Below, in pieces: positions 1 through 6,423 of a DNA stretch of 9,145 nucleotides. Each line of letters starts with the position of its first letter. Within the stretch, counting starts at the first letter, position 1. The DNA lies in contig JANELJ010000065.1 of NCBI GenBank assembly GCA_024511395.1, positions 1 through 9,145 on the forward strand, in the 5' to 3' direction. Under the pieces are notes generated by a model. That model ran no database searches. It worked only from the letters and a program-made list of their open reading frames with translations, and had not been told where the DNA came from. A program made the translations under genes and the position numbers. Source of the stretch: Gammaproteobacteria bacterium. GTDB lineage: Bacteria; Pseudomonadota; Gammaproteobacteria; GRL18.

Positions 1-2
1 TA

Positions 3-458
3 ACCAACAAGGAAGGCTTTGTTATTGGTGCTCAAAGTTGTCCGGGCAATCCTTATGATGGACACACTCTACTGCCACAACTGGAACAGATAAAACAGTT
101 TACAGCCGTACAGCCGGAACAATGCTTTGTTGACCGGAGTTATCATGGACATGAGGTAAAAGATACGAAAGTTTTTATCTCAGGTCAGAAGCGAGGCGTT
201 ACCCGAAGTATTAAAAAGGCATTAAAACGGCGCAGTGCGATTGAGCCTGAAATCGGTCATATGAAAAACGATGGCCGTTTAGACCGCTGCTACCTCAAAG
301 GTGCAGTCGGTGATGCCATTAATGTGGTTATGGTAGCCGCTGGACATAACTTAAGAAAGAGCCTCAATAAGCTCCGGCTTTTGTGGCTCAAAATTATTTC
401 CGGTTTGATGGGGTCTTTTATCAAACCGGGGCAATCAGCTGCTTTAAACCTGGCTTGA
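3..458 (+). CDS. IS5-family transposase, C-terminal part (5' end outside window)
   Basis: This is the C-terminal 151 residues of a DDE transposase that cuts and joins the ends of its own element. The frame is open from the first bases of the window to a TGA at 456-458. An ATG at 261 is internal, because homologous sequence continues well upstream of it. Two catalytic-core signatures of the IS5 group are visible. The VDRSYHG segment carries the second aspartate (codon 132-134). The AIEPEIGHMK segment carries the glutamate (codon 243-245), followed by a typical LKGAVGDAIN...AAGHNLR stretch. The first aspartate would lie upstream of the window. The family assignment comes from these motifs, and I cannot name the specific element. 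The C-terminal coding region also contains a perfect inverted repeat (400-429). Confidence 0.88.
   Translation, partial: TNKEGFVIGAQSCPGNPYDGHTLLPQLEQIKQFTAVQPEQCFVDRSYHGHEVKDTKVFISGQKRGVTRSIKKALKRRSAIEPEIGHMKNDGRLDRCYLKGAVGDAINVVMVAAGHNLRKSLNKLRLLWLKIISGLMGSFIKPGQSAALNLA
400..429 (+). repeat. Perfect 10-bp inverted repeat inside transposase 3' end
   Basis: CCGGTTTGAT at 400-409 is exactly complementary to ATCAAACCGG at 420-429, across a ten-base loop. It lies within the last 20 codons of the IS5-family transposase. There is no T-run directly after it, so it is not a standard intrinsic terminator. A hairpin here could slow ribosomes or protect the transcript 3' end, which is inference. Confidence 0.6.
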
Positions 459-471
459 AGTCAGGCTTAAA
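443..471 (+). repeat. Imperfect hairpin at transposase stop codon
   Basis: TTTAAACCTG (443-452) pairs with CAGGCTTAAA (462-471) with one mismatch and a nine-base loop, spanning the transposase stop. The right arm is followed by only two further bases before CGG, with no T-tract. It may be a weak end-of-element hairpin or part of the terminal region. Confidence 0.35.
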
Positions 472-482
472 ACGGTATTATT

Positions 483-866
483 CAGGTTGAACTAATTAAC
501 CGTATGCACAATGCCATTGCTGAAAAACACGGCAGCGAGATAGTCAGTGATATCCTCGCTGAGCTGGCAGACTACACAAAAATCCATTTTGCAGTAGAAG
601 AAAGTCTGATGAGGATTTTAGGCTACCCCGGTTATGAAGAACATAAAGATGTGCATGATGATCTTCTGGAGCATGTGGTGGATTTACAGAAGAAAGCAGC
701 CTCGAGTAATACCAGTATTAGTTTTGAACTGATACATTTTCTTAAATCATGGTTGTCCAAACATATTATGGAAGAAGATATGCAGTACACCGGTTTTATG
801 CTGGCCGCCAGTGCCCGGCCAAAACTGGAGAAAAAATCCTGGATCCGCAGACTCTGGGGCTCTTAA
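483..866 (+). pseudogene. Bacteriohemerythrin, 5' truncated by the IS element
   Basis: Bacteriohemerythrins are four-helix proteins whose di-iron centre binds O2. They are often used for oxygen sensing or delivery. The frame reads QVELINRMHNAI from 483, matching the end of the family's first helix, then continues to TAA at 864-866. Numbered from the ATG at 504, six of the seven canonical iron ligands are present: H28 and E32 (HFAVEE), H47 and H51 (HKDVH), and H87 and D92 (HIMEED). The missing ligand is the histidine of the first helix, which lies upstream in intact homologues. An in-frame TAA at 468-470 blocks any readthrough from the IS. The ATG at 504 has no convincing ribosome-binding site. 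I infer that the IS insertion removed the promoter and N-terminus, leaving a non-functional or badly impaired gene. A basic tail (KKSWIRRLW) closes the protein. Confidence 0.82.
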
Positions 867-903
867 ATATATCTATTTATTCTTATATACGTTAAACTAG
901 CAG

Positions 904-950
904 ATTATCCTAAATTAATTCGTTGAACCTACTGATTAATTTAGGATAAT
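904..950. repeat. Perfect 16-bp AT-rich inverted repeat upstream of rhlE
   Basis: ATTATCCTAAATTAAT (904-919) and ATTAATTTAGGATAAT (935-950) are exact reverse complements around a 15-base spacer. The repeat occupies the middle of the 121-base gap between the hemerythrin remnant and rhlE. The nearest T-run (970-976) is 20 bases past the stem, so it is a poor intrinsic terminator for hemerythrin. It could be an operator for a dimeric regulator, an mRNA 5'-leader structure for rhlE, or a small palindromic mobile repeat. I see no second copy in this window. Confidence 0.7.
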
Positions 951-987
951 TGCAATCTTGCATTTTCCGTTTTTTTGAGATATATCT

Positions 988-2334
988 ATGAGTTTTTCCT
1001 CCCTTGGCCTGTCGCCGCTTATTCTGGATGCCGTAACCGAACAGGGTTATAACGAGCCTTCACCTATTCAGGCGCAAGCCATTCCCGTTGTTCTGGAGGG
1101 CCGCGATGTAATGGCGGCTGCCCAGACCGGAACCGGTAAAACCGCCGGTTTTACCCTGCCCATACTGGAAATATTAGCCCGTGGTCAGAAAGCCGGTCCT
1201 AACCAGGCAAGAGCACTGATACTGACCCCGACCCGGGAACTGGCCGTACAGGTGGCTGAAAGTGTACAGACCTATGGTAAACACCTGCCTTTACGTTCAG
1301 CCGTTGTTTTTGGCGGAGTAAAAATTAATCCCCAGATGATAAAACTGCGCCAGGGAGTGGATATTCTCATTGCCACGCCGGGCCGTTTACTGGATCTGTA
1401 TAATCAGAATGCCGTGCGTTTTAACCATCTGGAAGTACTGGTGCTGGATGAAGCAGACCGGATGCTGGATATGGGCTTTATTCATGATATTCGTAAAATC
1501 ATTTCCCGTCTGCCCAAAGAACGTCAGAACCTGATGTTTTCAGCCACTTTTTCCGATCAGATCCGCGATCTGGCTAAAACCATTGTCCATAATCCTGTAG
1601 AAATTTCGGTAACACCGCGTAATACCACAGCAAAGTCAGTTAAACAGTGGATTTGTCCAGTTGATAAAAAACGCAAACCGGCTTTATTAACAGATCTTAT
1701 CTGGGAAAACCGCTGGGAGCAGGTGCTGGTCTTTACCCGAACCAAACACGGAGCCAATCGCCTGACCAAACAACTGGAACAGGAAGGCATTAAAGCGGCA
1801 GCCATTCATGGCAATAAAAGCCAGGGTGCTCGTACCCGGGCGCTGGATAGTTTTAAGCGGGGTAAAATCAGGGCACTGGTCGCAACCGATATTGCGGCCC
1901 GTGGTCTGGATATTGACCAGTTACCGCAGGTGGTTAATTTTGATCTGCCCAGTGTTCCGGAAGATTATATTCACCGCATCGGCCGAACCGGTCGGGCAGG
2001 TTCCACTGGTCAGGCAGTGTCCCTGGTCAGCCATGATGAATTTAAACAATTATCGGATATTGAACGTTTAATTGGTGGGTTACTGGACAGGGAAGAAATC
2101 AAGGGCTTTGAGCCGGTCAATAACCTGCCCCAGTCCCAATTGCGTCAACCCAAACGCAAACGCTCTAAAAAACCAAAACCCGGTCATAAGGACGGCCAGC
2201 GTTCCGGTGATATTGCCTGCGGTCATAAACCGACAGGTAAAAATAAAAAGCATCAGGGACAGAAAAAACGCCCAGCTAAAGCGGCCTCAGGTCAACAGAA
2301 AAAATCTCAGCAGGATCGGATCTGGTCAAGATAG
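988..2334 (+). CDS. rhlE: ATP-dependent DEAD-box RNA helicase, RhlE type
   Basis: RhlE-type helicases unwind short RNA duplexes using ATP. In bacteria they act in ribosome assembly, mRNA turnover and cold adaptation in the cytoplasm. All core motifs are present in the 448 residues: the Q motif (F3, Q28), motif [11 protein letters not shown] (43-52), Ia PTRELA (81-86), Ib TPGR (130-133), II DEAD (154-157), III SAT (185-187), [10 protein letters not shown] (248-255), [12 protein letters not shown] (299-309) and [12 protein letters not shown] (329-338). Residues from about 380 form a lysine/arginine-rich, low-complexity tail typical of RhlE and likely to bind RNA. The start is the first ATG matching the family N-terminus (FSSLGLSP). 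It has only a weak purine stretch (GAGA, 977-980) upstream. The gene converges on the CARF-nuclease pseudogene. The long leader with its inverted repeat may regulate it, as often happens with RNA helicase genes, but this is inference. Confidence 0.95.
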   Translation: MSFSSLGLSPLILDAVTEQGYNEPSPIQAQAIPVVLEGRDVMAAAQTGTGKTAGFTLPILEILARGQKAGPNQARALILTPTRELAVQVAESVQTYGKHLPLRSAVVFGGVKINPQMIKLRQGVDILIATPGRLLDLYNQNAVRFNHLEVLVLDEADRMLDMGFIHDIRKIISRLPKERQNLMFSATFSDQIRDLAKTIVHNPVEISVTPRNTTAKSVKQWICPVDKKRKPALLTDLIWENRWEQVLVFTRTKHGANRLTKQLEQEGIKAAAIHGNKSQGARTRALDSFKRGKIRALVATDIAARGLDIDQLPQVVNFDLPSVPEDYIHRIGRTGRAGSTGQAVSLVSHDEFKQLSDIERLIGGLLDREEIKGFEPVNNLPQSQLRQPKRKRSKKPKPGHKDGQRSGDIACGHKPTGKNKKHQGQKKRPAKAASGQQKKSQQDRIWSR

Positions 2335-2360
2335 TAGTTTATTGATTTAAGTTTAAAACT

Positions 2361-3020
2361 TTAATTTTCAGGTTCACTCATCCAGTCAATAATATGCTGT
2401 TTTAAATGTTTGATCTGGTTGGTCAATTGATAGTCACTGGCTCTGTGCCGGTTGGAAGGGGTTAGTTTATGGTAGCTGACCAGCAGGGCTTTGGACTGGG
2501 TACTGCCATAGTGTTTAATGGTGTCCAGTTTATACAGGGTATTATTGCCGGCAGTGTGTCCATTGTAACGCTTGGTTTTGTATTCAATCAGGTAAAAACG
2601 GTTATTGGCCATAAAAGCCACATCCAGTTCATTTTTACTGCCGCAGGGCAGTTCAATTTCCAGCCCCATGACAATATCCTGAATCATTAACTGTTTTTTT
2701 AATGAGCGTAATTCAGTAAAAACATATTCCTCCAGCCAGCCGCCGTTACAGAAAAAACGATTCTGTTCATTTTTAAAATTAAACAGCTTGCCGTCATAAC
2801 GAATAATATCCATACCGGTAAATAATCTTACCAGTGCCATAAAACGTTTATCATGACGATCAGAAGGTGTAATTTTAGACTGGAAACTTTTTTCCGTTTG
2901 TGAAGCATAATAATTAAATTTTCTTAATGACTTCTGGTACTTATCCAATTGATGAATAAGCTCATGACAGACTTTCTGATGATTTTTTGGGATCTGTTCA
3001 TGTGGATTTATTTCATTCAC
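2361..3020 (-). CDS. Residual open frame: nuclease half of the CARF-nuclease
   Basis: This 219-codon open frame is the C-terminal piece of the broken CARF-nuclease gene. It could be translated alone only from the GTG at 3020 (VNEINPHEQ). I see no clear Shine-Dalgarno before it, and the reading frame stays open upstream to 3246 without an ATG. It retains the full nuclease core: GGWLEEYV at 93-100, ELD at 131-133 and EYK at 146-148. It lacks the CARF sensor that normally keeps such enzymes inactive until ligand binds. Automated annotation would probably label it a DUF1887 or hypothetical protein. I consider it part of the pseudogene rather than an independent gene. Confidence 0.5.
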   Translation of the reverse strand: MNEINPHEQIPKNHQKVCHELIHQLDKYQKSLRKFNYYASQTEKSFQSKITPSDRHDKRFMALVRLFTGMDIIRYDGKLFNFKNEQNRFFCNGGWLEEYVFTELRSLKKQLMIQDIVMGLEIELPCGSKNELDVAFMANNRFYLIEYKTKRYNGHTAGNNTLYKLDTIKHYGSTQSKALLVSYHKLTPSNRHRASDYQLTNQIKHLKQHIIDWMSEPEN

Positions 3021-3511
3021 CGGTTTGATGCCATAAGCCAGCAGGTAATCCCTGAGTTTAAGTCTGTCTTCCAGATCAAACTGGTAGGAATTCTGATCTT
3101 TTAGCGGTAAAAAATAAAGCCGGTCTGAAGCCTTGTTTACATAAAAGGCAGGTAATTTTCGTTCAGTAAAAATTTCATAACAGATAATACCCAGTAACTG
3201 ACTGCCGCTGGTGACATTGAGTACTAACGGGATAACTTTATTATCCTAGGGTATTGGTTTAAAATATTATCAATGGCCTGATTCACCTGTTCTGTTATTT
3301 TTACGGTATCTTTTTTGTCTTTAATTTCCAGAAAACGTGTCTTTATCTGATGGCGATGAAATACTTCAGCAATGTTTTCCGCTTTTTGTCTGAACTAGGT
3401 GGGATGAATTAAAAGTACATCATCCGGTTTAAAATTAGAATGCAGCGCAGGAGTAATATTAAATTCTTCGTTTTGGGAAACCAGACAAATATGAGTTTTG
3501 TATCGTTGCAT
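2361..3511 (-). pseudogene. Card1/Can2-like CARF-PD(D/E)xK nuclease (DUF1887), broken by amber codon and frameshift
   Basis: Family members pair an N-terminal CARF domain, which senses cyclic oligoadenylate made by type III CRISPR complexes, with a C-terminal PD-(D/E)xK nuclease. Reading from ATG at 3511 gives MQRYKTHICLVSQ and a CARF-like beta-alpha pattern (KPDDVLLIHPT). TAG replaces codon 39 (3395-3397). The same frame resumes (FRQKAENIAEVF) to TAG at 3224-3226. A one-base deletion, or equivalent, between 3226 and 3248 moves the reading to the frame holding LNVTSGSQLLG, the CARF ligand-binding motif, and then the nuclease half. Numbered from the GTG at 3020, the nuclease shows GGWLEEYV (93-100), ELD (131-133) and EYK (146-148), the expected acidic and lysine active-site residues. 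Restoring one base gives about 383 residues, a normal family length. The ATG lies nine bases after the NUDIX stop, so the gene sits at the end of that operon. I infer a recently damaged gene. A sequencing error or translation of the nuclease half alone remains possible. Confidence 0.8.
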
Positions 3512-3520
3512 GAATAGGTT

Positions 3521-3964
3521 TTAGATTTTAGGTATAAGTTCAGGGTGTTTTTTTATCAGATGTTTATCAAACAGGGGGTTTTTGTCCGGATTGGAAAAAT
3601 ATTTAATCGCTTTGATGTATTCTGCTCGATTTATTCTGTCTAAAGCCTGTTCTACGGTAAGCAGTTCGCGTTTTCTGAAATAGTCTTCCGGCCATTTGTC
3701 CAGTATGGTATCAATATGCAGAGGATATATTCTTAGAGTATTGCCTTCGGCGGTTGCAAACTCTTTATACAGCTTTTTATCTACTATCTTTCCTGTCACA
3801 CCGGCTTCTTCCAGGGTTTCCATTTCAGCTACTTCATAATGTTTTAAATGATGTTCAGGATTACCCTTGGGCAAAATCCACTGCCGACGGGTACTGTTCA
3901 TGATCAGCATAATATGAAGTTCCCCTTTTTTAAACAGGAAAGGGAATGAGCCTATTTGCAGCAT
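3521..3964 (-). CDS. NUDIX hydrolase with atypical Nudix box
   Basis: NUDIX enzymes hydrolyse a nucleoside diphosphate linked to some other moiety; the diphosphoinositol-phosphatase branch also cuts diphosphoinositides, diadenosine polyphosphates and polyphosphate. The 147-residue protein is a single domain. The WILPKG lead-in (29-34) and the box from G34 to V56 are clear, with E49, E52, E53 and G55 retained as the metal-binding core. Two consensus positions differ: the glutamate six residues after G34 is L40, and the arginine of REUxEE is M48. Catalytic metal binding should survive, but substrate or rate may be unusual. A Shine-Dalgarno (AAGGA) lies nine bases before the ATG. The gene follows parA by 54 bases and precedes the CARF-nuclease by nine, so it is probably cotranscribed with both. 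The WILPKG context resembles the diphosphoinositol/ApnA group, but the true substrate cannot be read from sequence. Confidence 0.85.
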   Translation of the reverse strand: MLQIGSFPFLFKKGELHIMLIMNSTRRQWILPKGNPEHHLKHYEVAEMETLEEAGVTGKIVDKKLYKEFATAEGNTLRIYPLHIDTILDKWPEDYFRKRELLTVEQALDRINRAEYIKAIKYFSNPDKNPLFDKHLIKKHPELIPKI

Positions 3965-4018
3965 TTACTATAATCCTTAACTGGAACCTGAATATATCAG
4001 TTTAACAGCTTTTAAATG

Positions 4019-4762
4019 TTATTTTAATGAACTGACCACTTCATTAAATAATTTACGATAAGCCTGAGCCGCACTTTTTTTATTGGCATAGGCAAGAACC
4101 GGATCTCTGTGAACACCCATGCGTTCTATCTCCAGAGAAAACTCAATTATAGTCTTCATAAAGTTGGGATGGCGGCTTTCCATCTCTTTAATTGTCTGCC
4201 GATGCAGTTTGTTATTACTTTGTGCCATGGAAAAGAAAGGGCGCAGTTTTTTCTTCTTATAGCTATTATTGTCAAAGAAACGGACTAACTGCTCATAGGT
4301 TCGTTCGGATAATGTCGTCGGTATAACTGGAACCAGGATCAGATCAGCCGCATTAAATACGTTTTCAGACAACAGGTTAATATTAGGCGGACAATCCAGA
4401 ATAACCAGATCATATTCATCCTCCAGCAGAGCCAGCATTTCTTTTAAACGCTTTTTGGACTTGCTCATACTGCTGAGCATAATATCGAAGTTTCTGAAAG
4501 ACAGGTTAGCGGGCAGTATATCCAGACGCTTATAATTAGAACCGCGGATGTTTTTTAATAAACGGTTTTTCTGGTTAAAGAAAAAGCCTTTTTTCTGTTT
4601 TTTTCCGGGGCCGATTCGAAAATAAAAGGATGAAGCCCCCTGGGGATCCAGGTCAATGAGCAGAGTTTCATTGCCGGCGCGGGCAGAAGCATAGGCCAGG
4701 TTAACCGAAGCCGCAGTTTTACCGACTCCGCCTTTTATGCTGTATGAGGCAATTACTTTCAT
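4019..4762 (-). CDS. ParA/McdA-type cargo-positioning ATPase
   Basis: ParA-type ATPases form ATP-dependent dimers that bind the nucleoid nonspecifically and move or space plasmids, chromosome origins or protein cargo. A partner protein stimulates their ATPase. This 247-residue protein has the deviant Walker A KGGVGKT (10-16) with signature K10 and catalytic K15, switch I DLDPQG (37-42), and Walker B LVILDCPP (119-126). A lysine-rich insert (54-75) follows the DPQG region. No N-terminal DNA-binding extension is present, so it is the short type used for cargo rather than an autoregulated plasmid ParA. No ParB homologue is nearby. Its start overlaps the CHAD stop as ATGA (4759-4762), with GGAGG six bases upstream (4769-4773). 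That makes the CHAD protein its most likely partner or adaptor. A chromosomal or plasmid segregation ParA is less likely without parB or parS in view. Confidence 0.88.
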   Translation of the reverse strand: MKVIASYSIKGGVGKTAASVNLAYASARAGNETLLIDLDPQGASSFYFRIGPGKKQKKGFFFNQKNRLLKNIRGSNYKRLDILPANLSFRNFDIMLSSMSKSKKRLKEMLALLEDEYDLVILDCPPNINLLSENVFNAADLILVPVIPTTLSERTYEQLVRFFDNNSYKKKKLRPFFSMAQSNNKLHRQTIKEMESRHPNFMKTIIEFSLEIERMGVHRDPVLAYANKKSAAQAYRKLFNEVVSSLK

Positions 4763-6354
4763 TTTCTGCCTCCTTTTTCTTTTTTGCTGCCTTGTTCAAG
4801 TACAAAGGTTTGTTTAAATAAACGCTGGTTTTCTTTATTGGAAAAAACCGCCAGTGCGTCAATACAGCGTTCCCGTTCCTGCAGCTGCATGGTGTGCAGG
4901 GAGGAAATTAAACCGCCCAGTGAGGCAATCAGCATAATATCTTTTTTTGATTTATGTTCAATTTCGTCCAGGTAGTTTTCCAGAAATTCAGCCTGTACAC
5001 TTAAATCATTAAAAATACCCAGGTGATCCTGCAATGCTTTTAAATGACGGCCGGCAATTTTAACCTGCTTTTTATTAAACAGGTTGCCGAAAAAATACAG
5101 CAGGTAGCGCAGTTTTTTACAGTCAATTCGAATGTCATGAATATCCTGATCCGGCGTGTCATGGGTGATTTTTGCCGCCGCTTTCTGAATTTTTTTATAA
5201 CGTTTCTGGATCTTGGTAACTGCCAGATTGATAATCGGCTGTTCACTCCAGTGAGTTTCGAGGGCGGAATAACCGTTTTTAAACCGATCTTCAAGTTCTG
5301 TGATTTCCTGTTTGTAAGCCCGGCTGGCCAGCCAGCGGGCAATACGTCTAACCTCAGCAGTACGTGACTGCTCAAAATCATTAAACATGGGTAGCAGACC
5401 ATCCCTCAGACTAGGTGGCAGCAGAGCCATATAGCGTTCCTTGTCCAGAATAAAAACATCCAGATCACGCAGGTGATTGGTTTCACTGGCTAGGGCACCA
5501 AAACGCTGTTTAAGCTCAATAACATCCTGGGGAGGAAAGACTTCCTTTAACTGGGCCACGGCTGCTCTGACCATGCGCAGAGCAACACGGTAATGATGTA
5601 AAAACTCGGTGTCTATATCTTTGATAATTCCGGGTTCGGTCTGGCGTTGTTTGTCTATCATTATAGAAATAATGACGCTGGCCGCTTCCCGGGAAGACAT
5701 TTGCGGATCCAGATCCAGCCGGGGTTTGATATTAAATGGTTTCGGTGTCACTCCCAGGGCGCTTAACAGAGAATCAATGGGATTGAGCTTGGGCATAAAG
5801 CCGCCCAAGCTTTTAATCAGTTCTGACGCCTGTTTACTTTGTGCTTTATAGCCGGTTATCGGGATAAGTCTGGCCATACGGAATACGGCCTTGCGGCTGT
5901 TTTCAGGACGGGAAATGGTTATCAGCTGGCAGAAAACCAGAATTTTTCCATCATTGTCCATCAGGTTAAACTGTTCTGTTCTTAACAGGCCTTCATAAAC
6001 CGGGTACATGGCCCGTAAATCCAGCAGTTTTTTAAGAATATCCCGTTCAGGAGATTCAGCTAACTGCCACCAGAACTGGGTTCTGGCATTAATATCTTCA
6101 ATGGTATGGGCTTCATCGGGATCCAGAATATCCTCTTCATCAAACCATAAGCTGATCCGCTGGTTATCATGCCGCACAGCCAAGATCCGGTGCTCGTACA
6201 AAGCCCATTCAAAACTGTCCAGAATGGCCATCTTTTCAAAGGTGTTTTCAACCTGTTTAACAACAAACTCCTGTCCCAGAGTATCCAGAAAGCTTTTTTT
6301 GGTCATATTATCCGGCAGCAGATAATGGCTTTGTCGAATTTTGGAAAGTTTCAT
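4759..6354 (-). CDS. CHAD-domain protein with degenerate CYTH-like N-terminus
   Basis: CHAD domains are helical, rich in conserved histidines and basic residues, bind inorganic polyphosphate, and in some bacteria target proteins to polyphosphate granules. From ATG 6354 the protein is 531 residues. Residues about 35-165 resemble a decayed CYTH triphosphatase barrel (ILDSFEWALYEHRI, then RTEQFNLMDNDGK), but the N-terminal ExExK signature of active enzymes is not seen, so catalysis is doubtful. CHAD spans about 222-515 as two helical repeats. The first carries H253, H254, R256, R260 and R263; the second carries H406, R409, K413, K414 and R416. The frame can extend upstream to a TTG at 6453. I rejected that start because a good promoter (6395-6423) lies inside the extension and the extra residues look non-homologous. 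The N-terminus (MKLSKIR) and the C-terminus are basic. The gene heads the operon and is translationally coupled to parA. Confidence 0.85.
   Translation of the reverse strand: MKLSKIRQSHYLLPDNMTKKSFLDTLGQEFVVKQVENTFEKMAILDSFEWALYEHRILAVRHDNQRISLWFDEEDILDPDEAHTIEDINARTQFWWQLAESPERDILKKLLDLRAMYPVYEGLLRTEQFNLMDNDGKILVFCQLITISRPENSRKAVFRMARLIPITGYKAQSKQASELIKSLGGFMPKLNPIDSLLSALGVTPKPFNIKPRLDLDPQMSSREAASVIISIMIDKQRQTEPGIIKDIDTEFLHHYRVALRMVRAAVAQLKEVFPPQDVIELKQRFGALASETNHLRDLDVFILDKERYMALLPPSLRDGLLPMFNDFEQSRTAEVRRIARWLASRAYKQEITELEDRFKNGYSALETHWSEQPIINLAVTKIQKRYKKIQKAAAKITHDTPDQDIHDIRIDCKKLRYLLYFFGNLFNKKQVKIAGRHLKALQDHLGIFNDLSVQAEFLENYLDEIEHKSKKDIMLIASLGGLISSLHTMQLQERERCIDALAVFSNKENQRLFKQTFVLEQGSKKEKGGRK
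4769..4773 (-). promoter_or_regulatory. Shine-Dalgarno for parA inside CHAD 3' end
   Basis: GGAGG on the minus strand sits six bases before the parA ATG (4762) and within the last codons of the CHAD gene. The CHAD stop and parA start share ATGA. This arrangement supports translational coupling and near-stoichiometric production of the two proteins. Confidence 0.8.
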
Positions 6355-6394
6355 AATCAGGCTCTGATAATTGTTTTTATAAATTTTATGAATG

Positions 6395-6423
6395 ATATTA
6401 CATTTATGTTTCACTATAGCCAA
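6395..6423 (-). promoter_or_regulatory. Candidate sigma70 promoter of the CHAD-parA-NUDIX operon
   Basis: On the minus strand, TTGGCT (6418-6423) is followed after exactly 17 bases by TAATAT (6395-6400). These are good matches to the -35 and -10 boxes. Transcription would begin near 6388, giving a leader of about 34 bases to the ATG at 6354. The placement supports that start over the upstream TTG. Assigned by eye. Confidence 0.5.

Larger units (their letters stand above)
1..482 (+). mobile_element. IS5-family insertion sequence, right part only
   Basis: This is the 3' portion of an IS5-family element whose left end lies outside the window. It contains the transposase C-terminus and about 25 bases of trailing sequence. 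The right boundary is inferred, not read from a terminal repeat. Hemerythrin-like codons begin near 483-486, so the element must end between the transposase stop (458) and about 486. The left terminal repeat and target duplication needed to fix the boundary are not available here. Confidence 0.7.

Noticed and set aside
904..976. Inverted repeat plus later T-run read as an intrinsic terminator for hemerythrin
   Set aside because: The T-run begins 20 bases after the stem and the stem is AT-rich, unlike a working intrinsic terminator.
2349..2361. AAGTTT/AAACTT palindrome between convergent rhlE and CARF-nuclease genes as a terminator
   Set aside because: Six mostly A/T base pairs with a one-base loop are too weak to form a usable hairpin.
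3257..3263. T TTA AAC heptamer in frame just upstream of the CARF-nuclease frameshift, a classic -1 slippery sequence
   Set aside because: A -1 shift there would read straight into the TAG at 3246-3248, so it cannot join the two halves. The separate amber codon at 3395-3397 also argues for decay rather than programmed recoding.
3226..3400. CTAG at both CARF-nuclease lesions taken as IS excision footprints
   Set aside because: CTAG occurs at many other places in the window, so its presence at both sites is not informative.
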